A DNA stretch of 33,549 nucleotides, from positions 896,508-930,056 of the forward strand of contig JAPMOS010000009.1 in assembly GCA_027972325.1 (NCBI GenBank), written 5' to 3'. This stretch comes from Paratrimastix pyriformis (Eukaryota; Preaxostyla; Paratrimastigidae). A program made the position numbers and the translations under genes. The notes under the pieces were generated by a model. The model was not told the origin of the DNA and did no database searches. It worked only from the letters and a program-made list of their open reading frames with translations. Shown one piece after another: positions 16,188 to 33,234 of the stretch (within the stretch, counting starts at the first letter, position 1; each line of letters begins with the position of its first letter).

Positions 16188-17147
16188 GCTCATATCATCC
16201 ACTCATCATCATCATCCACTCATCATCATCATCCACTCATCATCATCATCCGCTCATCATCATCATCCGCTCATCATCATCATCAGCATCAGCATCAGCA
16301 TCAGCATCAGCATCAGCATCATCACATCCAATCATCATCATCCAATCATCATCATCCAATCATCATCATCCAATCATCATCATCATCATCTGCATCTGCA
16401 TCATCATCATCATCACCTGCATCATCATCATCACCTGCATCATCACCACCACCATCATCATCATCATCATCATCATCATCACCACCATCATCATCGTCCA
16501 GTTCATCGTGTTGATCATCATTCATCATTAGCTTCAGCATCATCATATTCCCTAATCATCATCATCAGAACCCGCACGGGTGACGGCTGTCAGATGTGGG
16601 CCTCATCCCCCCCCCCCACACACACACACACACACACGCCTCCACACTCAAACAGGACCCAGGGGCAGCTGGTGGGCACCATGACGGGCCACACCTCCTG
16701 GGTGCTCGCCCTTTCCGCCTCTCCCGAGGGCCGCTACTTTGCCTCAGGGTCTGCCGGCTATCACCCAGGGGTGGGGTGATCCGGGGCATGGACATGGGGA
16801 CATGTGTGTGTGTCTGTGTGTCTGTGTGTCTGTGTGTCTGTGTGTCTGTGTGTCTGTGTGGCAGATATATATGCCGTCTCATTTTGTTTGTCTTCTCCTG
16901 TGTGAATTTGCTCCAGGGCGAGTGACCGGCGTGTGAAGATCTGGGACCTCGGCTCTCGCCAGTGCGTGCAAACGTTTGACGGACACACCGACCAGGTCTG
17001 TGCCCACGATTTCACTTCGCACAATTTCATTCTTTTTCTGGCGGGTGGTCCGTGTTCGTGTAGGTGTGGGGTGTCGCGTACAGTCCCGACGGTGGCCGCC
17101 TCGTCTCGTGCGGCGAGGATGGTTGCATCCAGATGTATAAAGTTTAA
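14231..17147 (+). CDS. SKI8: SKI8/WDR61 WD40 protein (Ski complex, PAF1 complex)
   Basis: A seven-bladed beta-propeller scaffold; in homologues it serves the Ski exosome cofactor and the PAF1 transcription complex. Nine exons: 14231-14233, 14296-14521, 14574-14660, 14713-14867, 14946-15042, 15925-16018, 16656-16748, 16917-16995, 17064-17147. They give 305 residues, the human length. Matches to human WDR61 run end to end: [77 protein letters not shown] and [13 protein letters not shown]. The first coding exon would be the ATG alone, followed by a phase-0 intron of 62 bp; this is inferred because no other ATG fits. Introns 1-4 are 52-78 bp, introns 5 and 6 are 882 and 637 bp with (CA)n and (ATC)n, and intron 8 is again short. 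Confidence 0.93.
15686..15751. repeat. (CA)33 microsatellite in SKI8 intron 5
   Basis: A nearly pure CA run, followed to 15865 by smaller CA clusters separated by tttcccgttacttcgttcct repeats. The latter string occurs twice (about 15769-15788 and 15820-15839), so the whole block is a locally duplicated unit. Confidence 0.95.
16021..16500. repeat. (ATC)n microsatellite in SKI8 intron 6
   Basis: Long catcat runs alternate with catccactcat, catccgctcat, (cagcat)n and catccaatcat words. It begins directly after the donor gtccgt and fills three quarters of the intron. Confidence 0.95.
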
Positions 17148-17434
17148 AGGGGACCCGATGTGCCTGGGGGGAAAAAAATTGGAGGGGTTTTTGGTCTTCT
17201 GCTGGGAGACGTGTTGGCCCGGACGTGCCGGAGAAGGGAGAAGGAGGAGGGAAGAAAGGAAATGCGAAAAGGAAGAGGAAGACGATACGAGATGGAACGG
17301 AAGAAAGAGGGTTCGTTTGGTGTTTTGCTCATTTCGATGAGCTCATCGTGCCCAAGCGCATCCTGTCGGCGTTTGCAGCCATTTTTGTACATCGGTGACA
17401 CCTCCCAAGAGGTGATTGCAGCCGCAGGCCGAAA
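17148..17434. other. Gap between SKI8 and the coiled-coil gene
   Basis: A purine-rich block (aaggaggagggaagaaagg) covers 17225-17310. An isolated frame at 17330-17395 reads [23 protein letters not shown] and looks exon-like, but I could not splice it in phase to the next exon. It may be an upstream exon of the coiled-coil gene or chance. Confidence 0.4.
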
Positions 17435-19738
17435 ATGGAGCTGCCCATTTTGCTCAAGGTCGGACCAATCGGAACCTGTGAATTGCAAATGCTTTGACTC
17501 TAGATTTCCTCTTTTTCTTCTAAATTGCATGCTATTCTCGGAGATCTTGCGTCTTCGGAAAAGTTAGTTGCCCAGCAAAAATCGGAAAATGTCAAGGTTG
17601 TCCAGTGTAGGATCCATCTGTTTATTGGATTACCTGTAGCTTCAAAGACTTCTATTGGAAAGGGACCAGCAGCACAAAGAAGCAATAGACTCCATCTCGA
17701 CGAAGATGGACGCTCTTGCTCTCGAGAAAAGTGACGTCGAAGACAAGCAATCCGAGCTCGAATCTCGTCACCGTATTGAACTTGCCCGAGCAGAAGAGAC
17801 AATCTCGCGTCTGGAAAGCACACTCGCCACCAGAACGGCCGAGCTCGACCGAACGCTGGTCTGGCCACCTCCGGTCATGACCACCCACAGCCTGGTGGCA
17901 CACCACCACTCAGTTGGAAAACCAAGATCTGGCTGCCAAATTGGAGGAGACGACCCAGCTCTTGCAATCGAGGGAGCGTCGCTCGCAATCCCTCGACCTC
18001 CTCGTTGCCTCCGTCCAGCACAACTTTGCTTCGGTCCAGCAAGAGGTGCGCGACCTGCAAAGCACCTTCCAGCAGCAGGCCGAGATGACCCAGAAGGTGC
18101 AGCGACAACACCAAGAGATCTTCGCACGGGCCAAAGATCTCGATGGTTGTCATCACCATCATCATCCTCATCATCATCCTCATCCAGCATCCAATCAGCA
18201 TCCAATCAGCATCCAATCAGCATCCGACCAGCATCCAATCAGCATCCAATCAGCATCCAATCAGCATCCAATCATCCAACCATCATCCAACCATCATCAT
18301 CCAACCATCATCATCATCCAACCATCCATCACGTTCTTCATGTTTCTGTTGCAGCGGCCCTGGCGGACCGCGACATGCGCGTCCAACGGGCCACGGCAGA
18401 GCTCGACGTGAGCCAAGGCCTCAAAGGGCGACTCGAGGTTGAAAACCGCGGGATGCGCCTCTACATCCAGATCCTCAAGGACGCCGCGGCCACCTCCAAG
18501 AAGGACACCACCTCCGCCGCCATGGTGACCATCGAAAACAACAGGGAAGTCTGCATTGAGTTTTTTGTGTTGGTCCACACGACACACGACGCACACACGA
18601 CGCACACACGACGCGCACACGACACACACACGACACACACGACACACACACACGACACACACACACGACACACACACACGACACACACACGACACACACA
18701 CGACACACACACGACACACACACGACACACACACGACACACGACGCACACGACACTCGACACACGACACACATGCGACATAAACATCGGCCCAGACGACA
18801 CATACGACACATGCGTCACATGCGTCACATGCGACACAGGCGAGATATACGACACAGGCGAGATATACGACATATACAGACACATAGATTTCTCATTCCC
18901 CCACTGGTCAGATCTACGCCAGCCTGCTTGAGAAATTGCGCAAGTTCGAGCGCCTTGCCGGGTCCCACCAAGAGGAGCAGGAGGCCGCCCTGGCCGACCT
19001 CCGGGACCAAGTGTCCCTCCTGACGGGGCGCCTGGTGGCCTCCCAGGAAGGGGCTGCCATGGCCACCGAGGATCTGCTCGGCCAGGTGGCGCGTCGATTG
19101 GGGTCGGTCGTTACCCTCCCCCCTCCCCTGCCAGCTCTACTTTCTTCCCATTTTTCGACCCCAGTGCACAAACGCAAACGCAACGACAAACCATGCGACT
19201 TTTTTCTTTCTCTACTTCTTTCGCCTTTTTTTCACAGCTTTCGTGCGACGTCCATCACTCCGCCCCTTGACTCACTTGCATGTGTCTCCCTGTGGGTGTC
19301 TGTGTTTGATTTTTTGCGAGTCAGAATTTTGTGGATTTTTGTTCGCCACCGGCCCCAAGTTCGCTCAAGCTGCTGTGCGTCATTTGAGACCCTTCCTGTC
19401 CGATTGATCAGTCCCTTTGCTCCACCCACACCCCACCCCTGCTCTCTCTCAGGCACGAGGACACGGTGCGGGGCCTCCAGATTCTGTACGAGGAGTCCCT
19501 CTGCAGTCGTGCTGGCCTCCTCCTCCCCGTCGTCGCGTCCACCCCCCGCCCAGCGGGCCCGGATCCGACACCCAAGCGATGCGCCTTCGAGCAGCCACAG
19601 ACCCAGAGTCCCGGGTGTCTCGGCTGCGGGTCGGCCGGACCGCCCAAACGGTCGCGGCTGGAGCACACGGAACGGGAGGAGGAGGAGGAGGAGCAAGGGG
19701 AGGAGGCTGGGGCGGTCCTGGTTCAGTTTCCCAAATAA
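17435..19738 (+). CDS. Coiled-coil protein with basic/acidic C-terminus, family not recognised
   Basis: Exons 17435-17458, 17504-17599, 17640-17858, 17914-18145, 18355-18548, 18912-19102 and 19453-19738 join in phase into 413 residues starting MELPILLK. Residues about 20-310 are rich in Glu/Gln/Leu heptads (LQRLLLERDQQHKEA, RHRIELARAEETISRLEST, NQDLAAKLEETTQLLQ, QTFQQQ-type stretches), so a long coiled coil is likely. The tail has two proline-lysine motifs (PTPKR, GPPKRSRLEH) and an acidic run (EREEEEEEQGEEAG), which suggests a nuclear or microtubule/chromatin protein; this is inference. VRGLQILYEE faintly recalls Csm1/Pcs1-type kinetochore proteins, and TPKR recalls a kinesin-5 tail, but no motor precedes it. 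Exon 1 and the start are the least certain part. Confidence 0.6.
18560..18890. repeat. (cgacacacaca)n microsatellite, coiled-coil gene intron 5
   Basis: Units of 8-12 bases built on cgacacacac run to about 18760. They then change to acatgcgacat and gagatatacgacacaggc words, the latter duplicated at 18840-18871. The array fills nearly the whole intron between 18548 and 18912. Confidence 0.9.
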
Positions 19739-19739
19739 A
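19734..19739 (+). terminator. AATAAA overlapping the stop codon
   Basis: The coiled-coil frame ends CCC AAA TAA AGC, so the TAA stop is the middle of a canonical AATAAA polyadenylation hexamer. Such an overlap implies a very short 3' UTR if the hexamer is used. Confidence 0.4.
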
Positions 19740-20147
19740 GCGCGATTTTCCGTCCATGTCGGCACCCCCGCGTCTCCACCCCACCCACGAAACGGTCTTC
19801 CTCCCAGGATCTCTTCTTCCCATCAACCGTCAAAAGTAGCACCCACCACCCACCACCACATGATGCGCCGCATTGAGACAGCATGATGCACGCATGACAT
19901 ATGACGACATATATAAGGGCCACAAACCACCCAATCCTGTCCACCGTGGTATTAGCAGGTCTGGTGGGCCGCCCTCCAACGAAACTCCGCCGGCCTACTG
20001 GCAGCACGACGACGGGTTGGTCTGCCAGAAGTGGCGCCATCGCGGGTTGTTGCTGTTGTTGTTGCTGTTGCTTGCTGTGCAACTCTACTGTGGCAGCATG
20101 CCGACGGGTTGGTCTGCAAGAAGTGGCGCCACTGCGGGTTGCGGCTG
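19740..20147. other. Intergenic region with orphan TATA box and tandem duplication
   Basis: TATATAAGGG at 19910-19919 (+) resembles the TATA of secreted copy B, yet no convincing plus-strand gene follows. A segment of about 50 bp (about 20000-20050, containing gacgggttggtctgccagaa) is repeated at about 20093-20141 with few changes; (GTT/GCT)n lies between. It is immediately 3' of the RBBP5 stop codon. Confidence 0.55.
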
Positions 20148-26609
<6,462 letters not shown>

Positions 26610-26756
26610 GGAAATGGCATCACAGGGGCCCTGATGGGTATCCAAGATCAAAATTTCTTCAGTGCGACTTTCCTCCACTTTTTAACCGATGAATGAAAGC
26701 GAAATAACCGGGAACACGCGCGGTGCGGGAAGCCCTGCTTGAATCAGAAATAGCTG
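26610..26756. promoter_or_regulatory. Divergent 5' region, RBBP5 (-) / ECD (+)
   Basis: At most 147 bp separate the two start codons, and the RBBP5 open frame intrudes into it as far as about 26684. No TATA box is evident. Either the RBBP5 N-terminus is encoded here through an unseen splice, or this is the shared promoter and 5' leader. Confidence 0.5.
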
Positions 26757-28176
26757 ATGTCACTGGGGTTATTCCCATCTCGACGGACTTTTTCTTTCGC
26801 CCATTCCCGAACTGAGCGCCGGACTTTTCCCCACCGATCTTCAGCTCAGTGACGATGTATGCGAGTACCGTATTTTCGTAGATGGGATCGAACACGCCGA
26901 CGAGGCCTCTTTGGCTCTGCTTCAGGCTCGGGCGACGCTCTTCCAGCAGGAGGTCGAACGTCTAACCGCCTCGCACATCTGGCAAGTGGAAGGCTTTTCA
27001 TTGCGCCTTGAGACAGGCACCGAAGGCATCCCGCCCCATCTCGCTGGCTGGACCCACTTCGGGGAGAATGTCGAGGACGAGTGGCTCATCGTCTTCCTGC
27101 TCCGCCACCTCACGGCCACCGCCACCGATATTTCGGCGACTGTTGGCGACACGGATGGTGAGTTCCTGATGATTGAGGCCGCCGACCACCTGCCGCATTG
27201 GGTGACACCCAAGACCGCCACCAATCGGGTTTTTCTCCGGCAAGGTGCCATTCATTTGGTCCCACCACCGCGGAACCCAGCCGAGTTTGCCAAACTTCCC
27301 GTCCGACCCACCATCGAGCAGTCCCTCGCCATTGTGCGGAACCCCCCGCCTCGCATCGCCACCATCGCGCCGGACCCAATCCAGAAGCAAATCGAATCCA
27401 GATTATCGGCTTTCCCGCCAAAACTCTCCCAGTTGCACATTTCGTTGATGACTCTCCCACTCCCGTTGGCCCAACTGGTTGCCACCCACCCGCAATCAGT
27501 TGCATCGGCGGTCCGTGCCCTTCAAGAGCACAGCCAAGCCTCGGCACCCGAACTGAACCATGCCATTTCACGAATGAAAAGATTCGGTCAGGCGCCGCGG
27601 GTAAGTTGCAATGTCCCATTTACGCGATGCCTCTATGCACAATTGACATTCAAGGACCTGCACCCCTCCAAAGGGTGGGGTGCCCTTCCACCGCCTCGCG
27701 ACCCAGCCCGGTATCCTGCCGAATTGGGCATGAAACTCACTGCCGGCTTCGAGATTCTGTGCCAACAGGCCGAAACGGCCGATCGGAAGGTGGCTATTGC
27801 CGGGGCGGAGGGCGGCGAGGACGCGGCCATCCTGGCCAGGGTTGGAGAGACCTCCGCCTTTCGGGCCTATGAGGAAGGTCTGCTTTGTGGGATCTTGTCT
27901 CCTTCCTGAGTTCTTGGGCACTGAGCTGGGGATCTGCCACTTCACTCCTCTTCTCCCCGTGCATCATTCATGATCAGCATCATCCTCATCATCATTATTT
28001 CCTCCATCATCCTCATCATCATCGTCGTCATCATCATCATCATTTCCTCCATCATCCCCATCCTCCTCCTCATCCACCTCATCAGCCACCTCATCATCAT
28101 CAGCAGCAGTCATCATCCGAGCATCATTCGATCATCATCATCATCCGAGCATCATTCGATCAGCACCATCATCCAG

Positions 28177-28239
<63 letters not shown>

Positions 28240-29620
28240 GCATCATCATCATCCAATCATCCCCCATCTCCATTCCCCCCACACGCAGCCCTGCAGCGTC
28301 TCGGCTTCTACCGCGATCTGCTCCCGGGCTCGCAAGAGCACCGCGCGCTTCGCCTGAAAGCCGCCCGGGCCTACTGCAACTCCCAACAGCCATCTGCAAC
28401 CACAACCATCACCCCGGCACCAGCCACCACCACCACCACCGGGGCACCAGCCACCACGAGCGGCCAGACCCCCGTGTCTGCTGCTCCGTCGGGGAAGGTC
28501 GACCACCCTGCACGCCGCTCCGCCCCCAAGTCGGCCGTTCGAGATGTGGGTCCGTGACGACGCACTTTCCCTCTCCCTCCCCCTCCCCTCCCCTCCGCCT
28601 CCCCTCCGCCTCCTCTCCCCATCCCCCATCCCCCACCCCCACCCCAACCACCGGTTGCCTTGATCCCATCCCATTCCTTCATTCCGGTCCATCCACCCCC
28701 CCCCCCCCCCCCCCCCCCAGACCTCGAGCAGGCGCGCTCCATCAGCCGCCAGTTGGCCGCCCTGCCCACCGGCCCCTGGGCGCCTGCGACCCCCACGCGA
28801 CCCGCGGATCCTGAGGACTGGCTCTACCTCGCCCCCGATCAGGTTCGCATCACCCGGGGTGATGGTGGGATGTGACCAGGGGGATGCGACCAGTGGGGAT
28901 GATTGTGGATGTTGCCGGGGTGGGGATGTGACCGGGGATGATTGTGGATGTGACCGGGGGATGATTGTGGATGTTGCCGGGGTGGGGATGTGACCGGGGG
29001 ATGTTACCGGGGGGATGATTGTGGATGTTGCCGGGGTGGGGATGTTACCTCGCGTTACCGGGGGTATGGTTACCTGGGTGAGGGTGGATGTTACCGGAAG
29101 GAGACGGCTTACCGGGTGTGTGGATGTGACCGGGTGTGTGGATGTTACCGGGTGTGGATGTTACCGGGGTGTGGATGTTACCGGGTGTGGAGGTTCCGGG
29201 GTGACCGTACTGTGGCGTTACCTGTGGTTGGTGGCGATGGCGGATGGTACCGAGGTGGTGCCCCCTCTCCCCCACCCCACCCCCACCCCCACCCCCCGAA
29301 TGATGATCGGCTGACGCACCAGCCCCACCCCTATGCTGGTTGTAGTGGCTCTGGCGGATGGTACCGGAGGTAGTTGTTCGGCTGACACACACCACCACCA
29401 TTGTGACGTGTTCCTGTGGTGGTGGTGGTGGCTCTGGCGGATGGGACCGAAGGTGGTGCTCTCCCACCCACCCACCAATGACGATTGGCTTACACCCACC
29501 CCCCCACCACGCACCCTCTGCCACCACACAGATTGAGGCCATGTGGCGGACCCACGGTGGGGCCGCCGCCCCGACCACCACCGCCACCACCACCGCCGCC
29601 GCCGCCACCACCACCACCAC

Positions 29621-29659
<39 letters not shown>

Positions 29660-31388
29660 AGCGCCCCCGGACGCCGAGTCCTTCGATGCGCGGCTGCTTG
29701 TGGAGAGCAGTGTCCGCTTCCTTGGCGCCACCTCGTCCTACAAGGGTGTCGAGGTGACCCCGGCCTTAGCGGCACCGGCCACCCAACCGAGCGGCCGGTC
29801 TGGGGTCCCGCCCACCAGCGCGACTGCCCCCGGGGTCTCTGCCACCACCACCACTCCGAAAACGGCGACCCCGGTCACTGCCGCTGCTCCCGCCGCCTCC
29901 TCGGCCCCTCTGGATCACGACAAGGTTCGGGCCCTGATGGCCCGCTACGCTCCTCGCACCGCGGTGGCTCCAACCCCTGCCGGTGCGGCTTCAACCCCTG
30001 CCGGTGCGGCTTCAACCCCCGTGGCTTCAACCCCCGTGGCTTCAACCCCCGTGGCTTCAACCCCTGCGGCTTCAACCCCTGCGGCTTCAACCCCTGCGGC
30101 TCCAACCCCTGCGGCTCCAACCCCTGCGGCTCCAACCCCTGCGGCTCCAACCCCCATCACCGCGCTCGTTCCCGTGACGGGTGACCATCCCTCCGCTCTC
30201 ACCACCACCACCGCCGCCGCCGCCACCGCCGCCACCCGGCCCCCAGAGGCAGGCGGGCTCACCACCCAACAGACGCGTGATCTGCTCGACCGTGTGATGG
30301 CCAAGGGTCTCGGTAAGATCCCGTCCCTCGGCGAGGATGCTGATGAGGCGGAGGATGATGATGATGATGATGATGATGAGGGTGCCGCCGCCGCCGCCGC
30401 CGCCGCCGCAGCAGCAGCAGAAGGAGCGGGTGGGGTGCAGGTGGATGAGGATGAGGAGGAGGAGGAGGATGGCCGTCAAGATGACGCAGGGGTGGACCGA
30501 CTCGCAATGGCACGCCCAGCAGCAGCAGCAGCAGCAGCAGGGGCGCATGCCGGGGGTAAGCACACGGCCACGCCTCCGGCCACCAGCCCCTCCGCCGCCC
30601 CGGCCCACCTTCCCAGGCCACGTCGCAAGGAGCCGGCTGTTGATGATGATGATGACGAGGATGAGGATGATGATGGGATGCCCCCGTTTGACGAGGCGGA
30701 TGCCATTGCATTCTTGAAGCAGATGGGCATGGACCCCAATCAGCTGGTGGACATCCCCCCAACGCATGCGGCTCCAACCCACGCGGCTCCAACCCACGCG
30801 GCTCCAACCCACGCGGCTCCAACCCATGCGGCTCCAACCCGCAAGGCGGACGAGGCCGAGGCTGCCCTGTGGCGTCGGATGTTCCGCGGGATGGCGGGCG
30901 CTTCGGGGGAGGATGACGGCATTGGCGGCCTGGCGAAAGACGACGACGAAGACCTGCTGGAAGGTGACGAGGAGGAGGATGATGAAGAGGATGACGGCCC
31001 GGATGATGGTGAGGATGGGGAGGCGGCTGGTGATGGCGCACCTACGGACGCCCAGGTCCACGGGGCACTGCATGAATTCCGGCAGATTTTGGGGGCCATG
31101 GATGCCGAGCTGGACGAGCACGCGGCCCTCCGGGGGGACTTTGAGCGGGACGGGGCCGAAGATGATGACGGCGAAGCGGAGGAAGAGGAGGAGGCGGAGG
31201 CGGCGGGGCCACGGGCGACGCGCCGGTCCGGGCCGGTCAACCCCGAGTTGAACCTTGTTTCCAGTTGGTTGCGGTCGCACGCGGCCCAGGGGGCGGCCTC
31301 GGGTCCCGTCTCAACATTGTTGGGTGCCATGGGCGTGCACATGCCGGCTGATGCCGACCAGGCCAGACGGGCGCCGCCCCGGGGTTAA
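26757..31388 (+). CDS. ECD: Ecdysoneless (ECD/SGT1) family protein
   Basis: ECD-family proteins act in splicing (with PRPF8), cell-cycle and chaperone pathways. Exons 26757-26767, 26850-27877, 28289-28549, 28721-28842 and 29532-31388 give 1092 residues in phase, starting MSLGDDVCEYRIFVDG. Matches to human ECD: THFGENVEDEWLIVFLLRH (human TKFGDNIEDEWFIVYVIKQ), DGEFLMIEAADHLPHW, TNRVFLRQGAIHLVP, FTRCLYAQLTF, LPPPRDPARYPAELGMKLTA, then DWLYLAPDQ and the C-terminal LNLVSSWLRSHAAQG with GAMGVHMP. It is longer than human ECD (about 640 residues as I recall) because exon 5 adds Ala/Thr-rich, Asp/Glu-rich and tandem-repeat regions (STPVA and APTHA pentapeptide ladders). The 11-nt first exon is inferred from phase. 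Confidence 0.92.
27960..28256. repeat. (ATC)n microsatellite, ECD intron 2
   Basis: Interrupted catcat/cctcat words give way to a pure run of about 27 units (28158-28240), ending 35 bp before the exon 3 acceptor region. Confidence 0.95.
28860..29215. repeat. Degenerate minisatellite (ggatgttaccgggg)n, ECD intron 4
   Basis: Units of 14-16 bp (ggatgtgaccgggg, ggatgattgtggatgttgcc) form larger blocks of about 38-60 bp before 29060. A simpler ladder of gtgtggatgttaccgg follows. It begins close to the donor of exon 4 (28842). Confidence 0.85.
29990..30160 (+). repeat. Coding minisatellites in ECD exon 5
   Basis: In-frame 15-bp units (gtggcttcaaccccc, gcggctccaacccct) encode STPVA, STPAA and PTPAA pentads. 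A second ladder at 30768-30842 (cacgcggctccaacc) encodes about five APTHA units. Units remain in frame and near-identical, a sign of recent expansion. Confidence 0.9.
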
Positions 31389-32540
31389 ATTCCACGATCC
31401 ACATCTCGTCATTCCACACCCTTGTTTCGTTCTCGTACGACCGTCTGGTTTTTGGAAGACTTTTTTTTTTTGAAAGGCAAGGAGTCGCCCGGCCCACGAT
31501 AAAACAAAGCCATTTTTCGAAAGACTGGCAACTCACTTCCTTCATCGGGACTCAACTCACGCACGACAACAGTTCGCCACGCCCATGAAGAACCGCGAGG
31601 AAGCCGTTGTCGCGCATTTGGCCAGCATCGAGCGAAGGGTGTGTGTGTGGGGGGGAGAGGGGAGGGAGGAGGGGGGGGACAGGGGGGGAGGGGGAGGGGA
31701 GGAGGGGGAGGAGGGAGGGGAGAGGGGGTAGATACATTGGGAATATTCCGTTTGAGGCCGACGTTTCATGATCATCATCACGCGTCCAGAGGGCCCGATT
31801 GATCATCATCCATGTCCAGAGGCCCCATCGATTTCTGGGTCACGCCAACGATCACTGGAGTGAGTCGTCGGTGTTTCACACAAGTCAAGGGCGCGGACAC
31901 CCCCCCCCCCCCCCTCCGAAGCGAGGCAGGCGAGCGCTGTTGTGGGGAGTGGTGGTGGCGGCCATCCCTGACCCCATTGGGCACCACACGTGGGTGACAC
32001 CTGTGTGTGCGGGGAGGGAGGAGGAGGTATGATGGCGCCATCGGCATGGATGGGCGTGCGCGAAGGGCGGGTAGGGGATTGAGTGAGTGGGTACCCCCAC
32101 CACCACCACCACCACCACCACCACCACCACCACCACCACCACCACCACCACCCCCATCCCCTCCCCGCCCCGAGTGCGCGCTCACATCAGGCACCTGGTT
32201 GTCGTCGCGTGACGGGGTTTGTTGGTTGGTGTTGGTCGCTGTGCCAACGAACGAATCACATGCGTGCCGCCCGCCGTGAGATGATTGATGATGGGACCCG
32301 GGACGGGGACGGGGCGCGGCAGCGAGGACCTTGACGGCGGCGCTGTGCAGCAGCAGCGAATTTGTGTATGTTCGCGCGGCAGAACAGGCGAGGGGGGAGA
32401 CGGCGACCACTGGCATCAGCAGGGGCTGCAGGGAGGGACGCCGCCAAGGTGCGTGCGTGGTTCCGTGGCGGCGGAAAACAGCGGGAAGACCGGGTGCGAA
32501 AAAAATGATGAGCGACGACGAAGGAAAAGGGAAAATTTTA
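31389..32540. other. Unresolved region, possible gene end on the minus strand
   Basis: On the minus strand a frame ends VIVGVTQKSMGPLDMDDDQS then GPLDA-stop (about 31850-31778), preceded by a potential 44-bp intron with a gtccgc donor and ccag acceptor. A 26-33-bp direct repeat underlies GPLDxDDQS. A frame at 32416 (MPVVAVSPLACSAARTYTNS) could be the 5' end, but its splice signals do not fit. On the plus strand MKNREEAVVAHLASIERR (31585) is another isolated exon-like frame. Microsatellites: (GT)n(G)n near 31640 and (CAC)n at 32098-32150. I make no gene call. Confidence 0.35.
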
Positions 32541-32612
32541 TGCCCAAGCGCGGAGTCGATCCGCGGACCTTACGATCTTCAGTCGTGCGCTCTTCCGCTG
32601 AGCTACTTAGGC
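32541..32612 (-). tRNA. tRNA-Phe(GAA)
   Basis: A 72-base cloverleaf with acceptor GCCTAAG/CTTGGGC (one T-G pair), D arm GCTC-AGCGGAA-GAGC, anticodon loop CTGAAGA (anticodon GAA) and T arm CGCGG-ATCGACT-CCGCG. A TTTT terminator follows (ataaaattttccc). The T loop starts with A rather than the usual T at position 54, which is odd for an elongator tRNA. The outermost anticodon-stem pair is C-A. Confidence 0.92.
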
Positions 32613-33234
32613 ATTTGATGAGATCTTGAACACCACCATATGCCTCGCATCCCCTGCCCGCCGGCGGACACTGACTGTGTCTGCTGCTGCTGCGAGGAGG
32701 AGAGGCGTCACTGCCGCCTCGAGCCTGCGGCCGGGCTCCACGGTCGGAATAAACGCCCAAAGTGCCGGAAATCGGTTTTGACAGGATATTCGTGTTCTCC
32801 GTACCCGATTACCCCCCCGCCACGATTTTCAGGCCCCCCGGATGAAGGGTCTATACACTATGAAACCCATAATTTGTTTCGTTTCCAATACAAAACCGAA
32901 AAACCAATGTCATGCACCACGGGTTCAAAACCGGCCGACCCGTATCTCCCCAACGGTTGGTCGGCCGATGGTATTCGAGGCGCATCCCAAGCGTGTGACG
33001 AGCACTTTGCCAGTGGGTTTATCTGGGTGTGCCCCGGTTATGGGACGGGTGGGGTGCAGACGGGTGAAAACGACCAAAATTGGGAGACACACATTATCCG
33101 GAAACTCGCACCACTCACTTGTGGGACCACCCCCACGTCACGGAAACATTTTCTGGGTGTTTGAAGCGTTTCAAAGCCAGTGACCCTCTGGGGTGGTGGT
33201 GGTGGTGGGGGGGTGGGACACAGAGGGGTAGGTG
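32613..33234. other. No assignable gene; lower-GC segment
   Basis: A plus-strand frame, 32640-33164, opens with ATG and is Cys-rich at the start (PADTDCVCCCCEEE). It has no family I recognise and no upstream TATA. The segment 32770-33170 has more ordinary composition than its surroundings. I see no tRNA or exon chain. Confidence 0.35.

Noticed and set aside
32331-32629. 95-114-residue plus-strand frames
   Set aside because: They run through the tRNA-Phe gene and have no homology.
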